Positions 23,437-35,006 of a DNA stretch of 64,000 nucleotides are shown one piece after another. The stretch's first letter is position 1; each line of letters starts with the position of its first letter. Source of the stretch: Neonectria sp. B-13 (taxonomy: Eukaryota > Ascomycota > Sordariomycetes > Hypocreales > Nectriaceae); contig NOKP01000051.1 of the NCBI GenBank assembly GCA_002682825.1, forward strand, positions 62,001 through 126,000, written 5' to 3'. The translations under genes were made by a program, and so were the position numbers. A model generated the notes under the pieces. It worked only from the letters and a program-made list of their open reading frames with translations, searched no databases and was not told the DNA's origin.

Positions 23437-24981
23437 ATGGCTAAAGCAAAAGCACCGGCACTTCGGAGCCTTGGAGGTTTCATCAGGGACTGGATGCATC
23501 GTCATTCAGACGAAAACCCCCATCGACGTCAGACTCGGAACATCGCCTCTACTTCTCATTCCCGTGATTTGCTACCCTCTTATGAGGATGCAGTTGCCGC
23601 CAGTCACCGTCCAAGAGAAGCAGCAAACCGTGCCAGCACAGACGGCATGGACCACATCGTCGCTTCAGCCTACCGCAATCAGACGCAGAGCGCCATAATA
23701 CGACTTTCCGACGCGCTTATTGTTATGATTATGGAACGCGTTGGCATTCACGACATCTTGCGGCTCCGTCAGGTCTCGCGAGACTTTATGCGCCTATTCA
23801 GCCAATCCAATGCTTTTTGGATATACCACCTGACAGACGCACATGACTCTGACAAACGCAAGTTTTATGCTCGAGTCTGGGCCACTCCTCTGGATCGTTT
23901 TCCAGGACAGTCTCTCGGAACAGTTACATCTGCTGTTCTATGTGACCTCTGCAGTACGTTCAGGAAACAGAACGGCTATGGAAATGATAAGGAACTTCTA
24001 CAAGCTGTGCCTTTTATCTACTGCGCGGGATGCAAGATGGAACACCGAGCCTTCTACTTCTCAGCCCGACAGCGTCACGAGTCTAACGACGACGAGAGGC
24101 TCTGCAAGGGCCGTGAGGGATGCATATCGTTATGTGAGCATATGTCCGTTACTTGGGACTCAGCTCAGCGCCTTGCAGATGCTCCGTCAGGCCAGAATAT
24201 GATTCAGTGTGACAATGGACACCATAAAGTCTCCCCATGCCAGCACGTCAGAAATGGAGCCTCGGAGCTTTGCTGCGACAACGACAAGCCGCGATTCAAG
24301 TTCTATCGAGATGATAAGCAAAAGCTGTGTTTTGACATGTCAATTACAACGCATCTTCCGTTCAAGCCACAAGGGTTAGAACGGGGTAGTAAAGTGAGCT
24401 CTATAGCATTTCGAAACAGCATCAAAAAATTTGTCCATGAGAGGCTCCCCGCTTCATCATTTCGGTAGGTGCCAGCAAGAACACGTGAGCTCCACGACGT
24501 CACTAAATGTTTCGATCCCAACATTTGCAGCTGTCTAGACTGGGGCCAGCCAACTACTACAGATGAGTTTGAATGGAAACTCTGCCCGAACCCCGTGAGA
24601 CCTTGGCGGCTCAGGCCAGATTTGGAATCCCCTACTTTCACAGGTAGAAGCGAATTTCAGCGGGAGCATCATGACCGATGCGCAGGTTTCAGCCACAACT
24701 TACATCTTGATTTCAGAGACGGGTCGTATGACTGGGAGTTTAAAAGGTGCTCTGAGGATGACGGCTTCCTAGTTTTCACACAGACGGTGTGGTCCTGTAT
24801 CAGCTCCCCCCATGACCACGGGTGGTCTTGGTTGATAAATCACGGGTCTTGCGACTTAGCGCGGGATGAAGAAATGCGTGGTATCTCGTGGTGTTCTCAG
24901 TTAGGTTGTCGTTTCGAGGGTTTGCAAGCTTTAGAGGGCATGTTCCATGGCATTGTACCTCACCATAGGAGCGTTTCCTAA
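23437..24981 (+). CDS. F-box-like protein with Cys-rich C-terminal region
   Basis: Exons at 23437-24464 and 24531-24981, joined by a 66-bp GTAGGT...TTTGCAG intron that removes an in-frame TAG and keeps the frame. The product is 492 residues. An N-terminal basic segment precedes an LPSYEDA motif. An F-box-like helical segment lies at residues 86-130 (LSDALIVMIMERVGIHDILRLRQVSRDFMRLF). The rest contains many paired cysteines (CDLC, CAGC and others) suggesting zinc binding. F-box proteins recruit substrates to SCF ubiquitin ligases through Skp1. The degron target is unknown, and this expanded fungal type is poorly characterised. If the intron were not spliced the protein would stop at 343 residues. 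Confidence 0.75.
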
Positions 24982-25714
24982 TTTACCGGTTTAAGTCAAT
25001 TAAGGAGCTCAGAGTCTGGCCGAGAGAACTGCACACAATGACAGCATTCATGTAACCGATTAACTCATCTAAGCATAGTCCGGCTGCTCTGCGGGGAAAT
25101 TTTACGACCCTGACCTCTTTATTGTCCATCGGTCCGAAAGCCGTCGAATGATGATGTAGGAACGGGGTAAAACCCGACAGTAGCTTGTTCGGACTGCATC
25201 ATCAGCCAGTATATTCGCAGTAAGCATAGTCCGAAACGGCCCGATGTTTAGATCCCAATCAAACCCCAACGGTGATGCTCTTGTTTTGTCTTGGGCTTTT
25301 GGCACTTTGCCTTGTCACGGCGAAGTGCTGGAGAAAAGGACCGATAAGCGAGCAGTTTGAATGCGGGGTTTCCACGCTTTACCCCAGGAAATCACACGAG
25401 CCTAATTGCAAGTGCCCACTCGGACTCCAGTTGGGGCATCACGTTATTTATGAGAGACTTTCATGTGCAAACTGGCATAGGAACTACCCGAGGACTGGTG
25501 AGAGCTCGTCGTTCTGAGCTATATAAAGGACAGGCATCGTGCTCTCTTTTGCACCGATTCAACTAAGACACCAGCTTCCTTGTGATTTATTCCCCATCTC
25601 TTATCCTTAACCTTTCGTGCCTCGGCACCTCAAGCTTGTCGCTTGGGTGCACAGAAGCGCCTTCAGTGTTTTGTCTACTCTATCTTCCCTAGGTAGCTTT
25701 TGAGAATATTTATC
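24982..25714. promoter_or_regulatory. Glucoamylase upstream region with TATA box
   Basis: A TATA-like ATATAAAGG lies at 25521-25529, about 190 bp before the glucoamylase start. The region between the F-box stop and this box holds no supported gene. An 81-codon frame at 25272-25517 starts with a hydrophobic stretch but overlaps the promoter and is probably chance. Mirror: 57130-57862. Confidence 0.6.
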
Positions 25715-27533
25715 ATGTTGAAGCAGCTCCTCGGTGGCTTAGCAGCCATTGCTCTATGGCAGGGCGCAGCATTGGCGACACCTTCCTACGGCCATTCGGA
25801 TCTTGACCGCTTCATTACGAGACAGAATGAAGTGTCCATCAAAGGAGTGCTGGCCAACATTGGTGCTGATGGAAAGAGAGCCAAGGGAGCAGCACCTGGT
25901 GCCGTCGTTGCCAGTCCCTCTCGTTCAGATCCAGATTGTAAGTTTACAGTGTTCTGGTGGGAACACTTGCTTTGGTTTCCATGGCAATTTGCTGACAATT
26001 CACCAAGACTGGTACACCTGGACTCGAGACTCCGCCCTGACATTCAAGGTCCTTGTCGAACGCTTCGTCCACGGTGATAAGTCTCTCCAACCCAAGATTG
26101 AACAATACATCTCGGCACAGCGTAAACTCCAAGGCGTATCGAATCCATCTGGCGATCCGGACTCCGGAGGTTTGGGCGAGCCGAAATTCAACGTCAATCT
26201 CACCGAGTTCACTGGTTCATGGGGTCGGCCCCAACGCGATGGTCCTCCTCTGAGAGCAACAGCCCTTACTCTCTACGCCAACTGGCTTGTTGCGCATGGA
26301 GGCCGCTCCAAAGCCATCAAAACAGTATGGCCGGTCATCGAGAAGGATCTTGCATACACTGTGAGATACTGGAACCGAACTGGTTTTGACTTGTGGGAGG
26401 AGATCAATGGCTCCTCTTTCTTTACGCTCTCTGCATCTCACCGAGCTTTGGTCGAAGGAGCTGCGCTTGCAAAGACATTGGGCAAAGCTTGCCCGGACTG
26501 TGCTGTCACCGCACCCCGGATTCTCTGCTTCCTGCAGAGCTTCTGGGTAGACGGGTACATCGACTCTAACATCAATGTTAAAGACGGCCGCACTGGAAAG
26601 GATGCCAACTCCATCATTTCGTCGATCCACACCTTTGACCCTCAGGCAAAGTGCACTGACGCTACTTTCCAGCCGTGCTCGGCGAGAGCTCTTGCAAATC
26701 ACAAGGCTGTGGTCGACTCGTTCCGATCTATCTACGGTGTCAACAAGGGCAGGCGCTCAGGCCAGGCCGCTGCTGTCGGACGGTATAGCGAAGATGTCTA
26801 TTACGACGGAAATCCATGGTATTTGACTACTCTTGCCGCAGCAGAGCAATTGTACTCTGCCATATATCAGTGGAAAAAGCAACGTTATGTCATCATCAAC
26901 GACGTCTCGCTTCCATTCTTCCGCGATCTTGTACCCAAGGCCTCCACCGGCAAGTACGCCAAGAACACAAAGACCTTTGCGTCAATCATCAAGGCCGTCC
27001 ACTCGTACGCTGACGGCTTTGTTGCTATTGTTGATACTTATACTCCAGCCGATGGCTCACTTACGGAACAGTTCGACAAGATTAATGGATCTCCCAAGTC
27101 AGCGGTTCATTTGACTTGGTCATACGCATCATTCTTAGGAGCAACCGACCGTCGTGCTGGAATTGTACCTCCTTCTTGGGGAGAGACTGATTCCAACGTG
27201 GTACCCCCTGTGTGTGAGCAGGCGCCGGCCTGCGATACTACGGTAACATTCAACATAAAAAATGTCCCCAACGCCGACGAGAAGGTCTTTGTTGTTGGCT
27301 CTGTAACCGAGCTTAACAACTGGTCACCCGAGAATGGGATCCCGCTGAGCGCCTCTGCGAGTGACAATGTTTGGACGGTAAAGATCAAAATTCCATCTGA
27401 TACGATCTTTGAGTACAAGTATATTCAGGTTGCAGGTAATGGAGGAGTTACCTGGGAGAGTGACCCGAATCGGAGAGAGACATTGTCTTCTCAGTGCGGT
27501 GGCACTAGTACTCTTAACGATGAGTGGAGGTGA
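25715..27533 (+). CDS. Glucoamylase (GH15) with starch-binding domain CBM20
   Basis: Exons at 25715-25937 and 26008-27533 around a 70-bp GT-AG intron; 582 residues. A signal peptide ends near residue 20 (AALA). The GH15 (alpha/alpha)6 barrel shows the TWTRDS block after the splice. The general acid region DLWEEINGSSFF places the acid Glu at 205. The SLTEQF motif has the general base Glu at 428, followed by LTWSYA. CBM20 covers about 483-582, with the NNW and WESDPNR starch-binding tryptophans. The enzyme releases beta-glucose from non-reducing ends of starch outside the cell. The linker between catalytic and binding domains is very short (roughly 25 residues, not Ser/Thr-rich), unlike the long O-glycosylated linker of the Aspergillus niger enzyme. 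Confidence 0.95.
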
Positions 27534-27908
27534 ATCCTATCAGTTAAGGTATAGCTGGGGTGTAAATAAATATCAAGTCTATGCAGATAAAGTAACAAGC
27601 GCCTTCAGCAGTGGACAACGATCACACTATTACCTTTCACTCTAGAATTGACTGAATGGGTTTTAGAAAGTTGAGGCACCTGATGGTTGATGAAGTCGGG
27701 TAAAGCAACTTGGGCGAATATGGATAGGGTTACAAATCGTACACACCGTACAAACTCGACCGAAGACATGAACTCTCTTTGCTCAAAATTTGCTTTAGAA
27801 TTCATTCCTCCACGATAACCAGCCCAGATGGACCGTCTATCCTGACATTCAGCGTTGCCGAGTCCCGTGTTGTCGAGTAACTACAGGCCTATTGGGTACT
27901 AGCACTGA
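27534..27908. other. Convergent 3' intergenic region
   Basis: It lies between the ends of the glucoamylase and the repeat-protein genes. No gene is seen. Mirror: 54936-55310. Confidence 0.5.
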
Positions 27909-30900
27909 CTATCTCCCACCAACGAAGTGAAACCGCAGGCAACCGGCATCAATGTATCCTCCCACACCACCATTATCACCTGTAAGTAGGTTAGTTGCGC
28001 TCATTCTAGGCGACCCATTAGACAACTTACAGTCGTTAAATGCCTTAACAAAGACATCCTGGCAGAGCACTCCGCCATCCCCAAGTGGCTCCCAGAGGTC
28101 TTGGCGGTCCACGGTCGTCACGCAGCCATCAATCCACGAGATGGAAAAGTCGTAAGAGGTCCCTTGTGTATCTTCCCGGACCTCCTCCAAAGCGAGATCC
28201 CCAGGCCCCATGTCAGTGACTCCGTTGTCTGTCGGGTAGACTACACAGAAGCGATCGGCAAGATTAGACTGGGAGTCGCCCCTGATGTCGGCATGGCCAG
28301 GGAAGTCATCCTCGTTCTCGCAGACAACTGGCTTTAGTTCTAGAGGCGTCACTGGGACCGCGGCTGTCGTCTCTGGTGGTGGCGGCTGCTCTGTCGTCGA
28401 TGGGACCTCGGTGTTTACCCACGAGGCGCATGTTGGGTTCTCCACACAAGCACTTTGGCCTCCTGAACCGATAACGCACGACGTGATGGTGCCTGTCTCA
28501 ACACAAGAGCTTCCAACGGGGGTCGAAATAGGAGGAGCCTCTGTCAGGGTTGGCAAGTCGGTAAACTGTATGGTGCTGGCCTCCGATGTGCTCGTAGCGG
28601 TGGTGGTGGAAACACCGGTGAACTTGTAGGTGCCGCATCCAGCATCAAAGCTGCCCTCGCTGTAGGTCTTATCTTGGACACAGTCCTCCTCGATAGCCTC
28701 CATAGAGCCGCTGCACGTGCCTTCACAGTCACCTTGAGCACCACTCCAGTCGAACTCAAAGACCCAGCCATTGCAAGAATCGTCCCTCGCCTGGCGTCTT
28801 CTCTTTTGCATACTGGACCGGGAGCGTCTTTGGCTTGTGCCACTGATAATGTCGTCTCCTGTGAGGTTTCGGGACACCTGCTTGCTCTGATCCAGATCTA
28901 CCTCGTCGCAGAACACAGGGTAGAGTGACGTGAAGCATGAAGCCGGAATACCTTGACCGTCACCACTACACTGAGCCTCGCCCCCCATATTCTGCTCATC
29001 TTCGAGCGAGATGTCGTTTTCGTCGAATAGCTCTTCGTAATAATCTTCCGTTTCTTCGTCGATATCATCTGCGCTTCCGATAGCACCGTCGTCCGGCACT
29101 TCATCGCCCCACAGGATAGGGACATCTGAGACGATAGTAGTTGTGGTTGTGCTTTGCTCTCCCGAGACGCACCCGGTGACGGGTGGACAGGTTCCCAATA
29201 TAGTACTGCATTACGACGTATCAGTTAGTTCCTGTGCGTTTGATACCTCTTGAGATGGCGCCTGAAGCTGCTACTTACCTCGAATATCCAGTGCCTTCCG
29301 AGATGTAGGATATAGTCTTGGTACACTCGGGTGGTGCCGTCGTGGTACACTCGGCGTCTGTCGTTGTGGAGCCATCATCGTCGGTTGAACTGTTATCGTT
29401 GTCTGGATCATCGTCCTCGGGATTGGGATCAGGGTTTGTCGTGGGAACAGGGGGCAGGTTTGTCGGGGGAGAGCCGATGGGCGTCCACTTCCAACCACCA
29501 GGGAAGATGATAACAATATTGCCATCGTCATCAGTTGTCGTCGTGGTTCCAGTGTTAGTGGTCTGCTCGGGATCTTGCGTGGGGATATATGTCACAACAC
29601 CGCCGTCCGTGCCAGTGACGACAGTTCCGAATGGCTCCGACGTGGTTCCCGTTGTGGTGACTGGAGGAGGAGGTGCAGTCTGGCCTTCTGAAGCAGTTGT
29701 TGTATCTTGCGGGAGACCGGATGGGCCTGATGTATCTCCTGGGTTGGTAGTCGTAACACCATCCTGGTTCGTTGTCGTCGGTTCTTGGCCAGGGCTGTCT
29801 GACTGGACAGAAGTTGTTGTGTCAGCCAAGTCGGTGGTGTCGGTAGCCGTTCCAGTCTGGTCGGTAGGACCTGCAGTCTCTGTACCGGTCCCGGTGCCAG
29901 TCTCTGTACCCCCCGCACCATTCTCCGTGCCTGTATCGGTGCCGGTACCTGTTCCAGTCTCCGTACCCGTATCTGTGTCGGTCCCTGTTACAGTCTGCTC
30001 TGTAGGGCCTGCAGTCTCGGTACCGGTTTCCGTACCAATCGCCGGGCCAGTATTCGTACCGGTTTCTGGACCGGTCTCTGTATCGGTCTCGGTACCAGTC
30101 TCCGTGCCAGTCTCCGTGCCCGTCTGGCTGGCAGAAACCGCCGTCGTTCCGGTTCGACTGGTGCCGTCTGTATCGGTGTTGGTTTGGCCGGTAGAGTCGG
30201 TAGTTGCTCCCGTTTGGTCTGTTCCAGTTTGGCTGAGACCACCAGTAGCAGTGTCAGTCTGATCAGTAGAGCCGGTAGCCGTTGCAGTTGCGTCTGTCGA
30301 ATCACCCGTCTCTATGCCAGTCTGACCGGCAGAGTCTGTCGCCGTTCCGATCTGACTGGTACCATCTGCAGCGGTGCCAGTTTGCCCAGTTGACTGTGTA
30401 GCCGTTTCTATCGGGCCAGTCTCAGCTAGGCCTGTAGAATCTGTGGCAGTTCCCGTCGAATCTGTGGCGGTTCCCGTCGAATCTGTAGCATCCCCGGTCT
30501 CTGTTTGACCTTCAGAAGCTGTCGCTGTTCCAATCTGGCCCGTAGAGCCCGTTCCTATTTCTGTGCCAGTCTGGCCCGCGGGGCCCGTCTCTGTTCCCGT
30601 CTGGTCGCCAGAAACAGTTACCGTGCCAGTTTGACCAGTAGCACTAGTTTTAGTTTCCGTCTGATCCCCTGAACCAGTTGCTGTTTCTGTTTGACCATCG
30701 GAATTGGTTGCTGTTCCAGTAACATCTGTAAAGCCACCGGTCTCACTTTGTCCCTCGGAGACTGTTGCTGTGTCACTTTGACCAGCAGAATCAGTTCCTG
30801 TCTGAGTTTGGCCTTCTGAGTCTGTAGCCGTTTCAGGCTGCCCCGAAGTGCTAACCGTTGCACCGGTGTTGTCCGTCGAGAAACCAGTCTTCGTGTTTCC

Positions 30901-31737
30901 TCCAGACTCTGTAGCATCTGTTTGAGCATCGGACCTTGTCGGACCCTGCCCGGGGCCTACTTGAGTCTCGCTCTGACCGCCAGAAATAGTCTCCGTCCCT
31001 CCAGTGTTTCCAGAGTCTCCAGAGGATGTTGCAGTACCCGTTTGACCTGGGTTCTCAGAGCCTCCTTGCGTTCTAGTTTGCCCTGCAGACTCTGTTGATT
31101 GTCCCGCAGCTTCAGTGGCGGTAACACCAACACTTTGATGATCAGAGGTAGTCGAGTCTTGTCCTGAGTTACTAGATGCCGACTGTGTCTCTGCGGGATT
31201 CTCAGAAGCTGCTGTCGTTTGTGTGCGCTCGGTAGAGAATGTAAGGCTATGGTTCGTTTGATCCGTAGCCGTAGAATCTTTTCTAGTCTTTCCAGTCGAT
31301 TCTGGTCTCCCTGTCTCGCCGTTGGAGCCCGTTGAGTCCAATCCGGTATTCCCGGGGCTTGTTGGCTGTGTCATGTTACCAGGGGTAACATGTGTCCAGG
31401 TGTAGCCCGAGGAGACCGTTGAATCCTGTCCTGGGCTTCCATACTGGGTTGTCACATCCCCCGGAATTACTAGGGCCGTGGATGCGTCTGGGGGATTCCC
31501 ATCCACGCTTGTGGCTCTCGATGCGGATACCGAAGAAAGCGATACAGCTATTGAGGAAACTAATGACGTGTGTCCAGGGTTTTCGTATTCTCCGGTCTTG
31601 GTCGATTCTGGAAATAGAGTACCTGAGGGCTTCGACGAGAGGGTAGGTGGCCTTGGTTTGCAGGGGCCCTTTGCATATACAGGTGCTACTGCCAGGCATG
31701 ACGCCGCGAGGAAGCCGAGCTTCCACAGGGCAGGCAT
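27909..31737 (-). CDS. Large secreted Thr/Gly/Ser-rich repeat protein, adhesin-like
   Basis: Exons at 29279-31737, 28031-29205 and 27909-27979, joined by two GT-AG introns (73 and 51 bp); 1234 residues. The start at 31737 gives an ideal signal peptide (MPALWKLGFLAASCLAVAPVYA). The central part, about residues 150-660, is a degenerate array of roughly ten-residue units related to TGQTGTATDS, grading into TGTETG units, and should be densely O-glycosylated. An acidic stretch rich in D and E follows the first intron, then a polybasic Kex2-like site (KRRRQAR). Two Cys-rich C-terminal modules carry the GCGTYKF and GCLRFHF pattern seen in fungal extracellular proteins such as some chitinase-associated tails. 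No GPI signal is visible. It is probably a cell-wall or matrix protein; its binding partner is unknown. Confidence 0.8.
29830..31240 (-). repeat. Coding minisatellite array inside the repeat protein gene
   Basis: Degenerate repeats of roughly 30 bp, plus shorter units encoding Thr-Gly-Thr-Glu, make up the centre of the gene. The regular codon pattern also keeps a 314-codon antisense frame open (29318-30262). Such arrays change length by slippage and recombination. Mirror: 51604-53014. Confidence 0.75.
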
Positions 31738-32768
31738 GTTCGAAGTGACCAAGATGAACAAACGAAGGTTGTTTGCATGGGCAAAGAAAAGACGGAAAGG
31801 AGTGGACGGCCACAACAACTAGAAAAAGAAGTCTTGGTCAGTGAGGAAAGGGCCAAAGCCGTAGGCATATTTCCTGCCGAGGAAATATTATACGGCGAGT
31901 GCCCAGCCGATATTAGACAAAATGAACCACCAAACAATCCCGGACATGAGCGTCCGGTCCCAATGGCCCTTGCGAGAACAAATCCAATTGTAGACTCGGC
32001 GGCTGACTTCGGGGGCCGTTTCAGATAGATTCCGGGACTCGCATTTTGCCGAGAACCACCACCAATCAGAAATCAGTGTAAAGTCTATTCGTGATCAATG
32101 GTCGTTATTCTCTTTCACGAGTCACCGCAGGAATTCGTTGCACAGGCCAAGGAGTGGGCCTCGAGGCATTTAGTGTCCTCCGCAAAGAGCAATAAGCCCG
32201 AGCAGCCTAGCAGCCCTACTGCACTACCGCATGCAGCTTCTAATCTAGTCCATGACCGAGATTATGCGGGGGGCTATGTGGTCTATGAGAGGATAATACG
32301 AGGATCAACGTGGCTCGTGGCCGAAGGATTCAGCCGAAGGATGCAGCGGTGTGGCTTTTTAGCTGCACTCTTTAACTCAATTTCCGTGGCTTTGCACTTG
32401 ACGATGGGTCTTCGAAGCTTAAAGCAAAGGAAAAATGACCTAAACCGTGCCCGTGCAGCACCGAAATTTGCAGTGCGAAGTTTCATGTTTGATGAAGGGT
32501 CTAGACTAAGATACGAAATATGGGTACTTTTGGTAGTTAGCCGGCAGCCCTACAGCGTCATCAATGTTTGCTGAGTCCGTTTTCTACCCGGCGAGGAACA
32601 TAGCCTATTTTAGCATTCCTAAATATAGGTAGTAGAGACCTACTTGACTAGGGCAGTTTGGTGTCTGGCGTAGTGATTCCCACGCCCATCTTGATAATCG
32701 CTTGGGATTTCATAGTCCTTTTCATTCCTTTTCCATATCCATTCGTTTCTTCACTCACCATATTTAAG
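31738..32768. other. Divergent intergenic region, no supported gene
   Basis: About 1 kb between the starts of the repeat protein and the peptidase. A 158-codon plus-strand frame at 32098-32574 has no motif, no signal and an odd composition, and is not called. Mirror: 50076-51106. Confidence 0.45.
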
Positions 32769-34054
32769 ATGCGCAACCTCTTGCTCATCTGGCTCCTCGC
32801 CGGTCTGAGCTGGGCTGCCGACATCAGCATATGGGAAGTTGATTCCACCTGTGGTCAGCAGACGGCGGCCCTACAGAAGGCCTACGATGACGCCGCAGCA
32901 ATGGCAGCAAAGGCTGTGCAGGACCTGCAGTTGATCCAGACGCCGCGGCCTCAATACACTCGTTCCACTGCCGATAGAGTCAAAGAATGGGACCGCGTTG
33001 CACGCGCAGTGACCAATGTTTTTGGATTTGTGCCTAGTCGGCAAGGCCAGGATCCCGCAGAGACACATCTTTCCAATGTCCTCTGTGAGTCAACGCTCCT
33101 GTTCACGCACAAATACACTGGCTAATGGTCCGTCTTTGCAGATGTCTTCAACCGCATGAACCAAGCACTTCAGGGTACTCAGAATATCCCACAAGGCGGA
33201 TACTCAGGATTCCACCAGAAGGCCATGATTATGTGCTACGACACCGCCTGGCAATATATTGCAAGAGATGACCCAGACCCGAACGACCCAGCTGGACGTA
33301 CCTTGGCCATAGCCAGATCTACTCAGATCGGCAGCGCGAGTGGAGCGTGGACATATCAGCAGCGGTATATGGTGACTGGCGACCCGCGGAGCGTTGGGCT
33401 CTGCAGGCCTGGCATCTACGCTATTACCATGACCAGATACGACTTCATGGTCTTTTGCAATCCCTCTTTTGTTGCTCCTGTCCTTGGAGCTACGTCCGCA
33501 ATCGATGGGAGGGCTACTGCTCAGGTAGGAGACAGGCTAGATCAATATGGGCAGTACAGTCTCTCACGCATCATGATTCACGAGCTCGCGCACTGGTATG
33601 GCAGCGACGGTGCCGGTACAGCCAGCGATCGAAGAGGTAGTTTATACTCAGCCGTACTTGATACGTTATCTGCATTCGCTAACCTTGCTGAATCTATTTA
33701 GTGGTTGATCAACAAGCCGTGGGAAACACTGGCAACTTGATCTGGTGGGACAGTGCCAGCAATAAATACGTCAACACCAACCCAACCAGTAGCCTTCCCA
33801 AAGCTCTTACCTACTTTTACACGTGGGTGTCGAGGTTGGCAAAAATCAACACTGGCGCGAATACCGCAAACTCGGGACCTGACAAGTCCACCTTCACTGC
33901 TGAAGCATATGCTTACTTTGGAATTATGGCGTAAGAAACCACTCCTATCCAAACCTCCCTGTGTTTCTTTCTGTGGTGGCTAATGATGTTGTGATGCTCT
34001 AGGTACATGGATAACTTCGACTGGGCGGATGATGGTCGGGCCAAGGCCATCTAA
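32769..34054 (+). CDS. Secreted HExxH zinc metallopeptidase-like protein
   Basis: Four exons: 32769-33084, 33142-33636, 33702-33930 and 34003-34054, with GT-AG introns of 57-72 bp that all keep frame; 363 residues. A signal peptide (MRNLLLIWLLAGLSWAA) opens the protein. The zinc motif HELAH is at 252-256, with the catalytic Glu at 253, in the context RIMIHELAHWYGSDG. The size and layout resemble the deuterolysin and lysine-specific metallo-endopeptidase-like group of fungal secreted proteases, with conserved cysteines (for example MCYD, GLCRPG and VFCNP) likely forming disulfides. The third zinc ligand is not certain. It probably digests extracellular protein. It converges with the next gene, leaving 130 bp between them. 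Confidence 0.75.
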
Positions 34055-34184
34055 TGATGAGGGTCTTGGGGAGTTAGTTACACAAGAGGGAGCGACATGC
34101 CTCTAGAGCTAGCGTTTATTCAAAAGTCCATGGTAATCCCTTCTCAAATGCGCACCTACAGGCCAAAGATCCTCCCCATTCCCC

Positions 34185-35006
34185 TCACCAAAGGTCCGAA
34201 GGGCTAGCAACCAGCTGGCCGTCACGTTTGTTCGTCACAAGCATAGCTCTGTGGTAATCCCACGACTCCATAGTAGCACCCTGATCAACCAACCTCCGTA
34301 ATGGCTTGGCCACACACTCCTGCCAGAAGTCACTGGGATATGTAGATTGCCAGGCGGCACCAAGTGAGTGATCGGGGATAGCGGGATCCTGGAATTCGGC
34401 ACGGTCTGCACGGCTGCTCCATGTGTGAAATAGGGCCAGGCCGGCTTGCCCATCATTCTCACCATCCACACTGACTAAGCGAACGCCATCCCAAGTATCT
34501 GCATAGACTGTGTCGTCGAAACGTGCCTGGTCTCGGCGCAGACGAAATTGACTGAGAGTCTTCTCAATAGCCGTCAGCTCTGACTCAATGATGTCGGCCG
34601 GTCCCTGAACCGTCATGAACTCCATCATGGCATTGTCGATGCGGCCTCTCGGAGTTGTCGTGAGCATGTTGGCGCTGGCTTGGGCATAAGTATGCCACAG
34701 AGTGCGCACTCGAGGCTTCTGGGAGAGAAATGGCAGCAAGGGCGACAGCAACCTGTCCAGGCCAGGATTTCCGGGAAGAAACGCTGCTGATGGCTCGGTG
34801 CCATGTGTCCAGCCAACCAGCAGCATCAGGTCGCAAGCGTCGTCGATTGCCTCTGCTCTGGCCACGTATCGGAAGTTGGGTTCCTTGGTGATGTTTTCCG
34901 TGGCTTTATACCATTCTAGCGACTTGTCTATCTTTTTCTGGCAAGGCGGCTCGAAAGAAAGGCGCACAATGCTGATGGGGTTCTTTTGGTCGTCACTGCG
35001 AGGCAT
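34185..35006 (-). CDS. Putative dimeric alpha/beta-barrel (ABM-like) protein
   Basis: Intronless, 273 residues. There is no signal peptide and no transmembrane segment, so it is probably cytosolic. The central HTYAQAS and the repeated beta-alpha pattern (a segment near DLMLLVGWTHG and another near GLALFHTWSS) resemble ferredoxin-like ABM/EthD folds used in monooxygenases, cyclases and stress proteins. This is a fold-level impression from the sequence, without catalytic motifs, and the function is unknown. It starts 1.5 kb from the divergent bANK regulator and could belong to the same locus. Confidence 0.5.
   Translation of the reverse strand: MPRSDDQKNPISIVRLSFEPPCQKKIDKSLEWYKATENITKEPNFRYVARAEAIDDACDLMLLVGWTHGTEPSAAFLPGNPGLDRLLSPLLPFLSQKPRVRTLWHTYAQASANMLTTTPRGRIDNAMMEFMTVQGPADIIESELTAIEKTLSQFRLRRDQARFDDTVYADTWDGVRLVSVDGENDGQAGLALFHTWSSRADRAEFQDPAIPDHSLGAAWQSTYPSDFWQECVAKPLRRLVDQGATMESWDYHRAMLVTNKRDGQLVASPSDLW

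Noticed and set aside
25272..25517. Possible small secreted Cys-containing protein
   Set aside because: Overlaps the glucoamylase promoter, reaches almost to the TATA box and has no family resemblance.
29318..30262. 314-codon plus-strand open frame rich in Val/Pro/Ser
   Set aside because: Antisense to the Thr/Gly repeat array; it stays open only because the sense codons are periodic.
29830..31240. CRISPR-like array
   Set aside because: The repeats are in a coding frame, degenerate and without unique spacers, and the genome is eukaryotic.
27909..31737. Reading the repeat protein as a ribosomal peptide precursor for the UstYa-like enzymes
   Set aside because: Its repeats lack the dibasic Kex2 sites that separate core peptides in known precursors; only one polybasic site occurs.
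32098..32574. 158-codon plus-strand frame
   Set aside because: No motif, signal or splice context and an unusual composition; it lies in a divergent promoter region.
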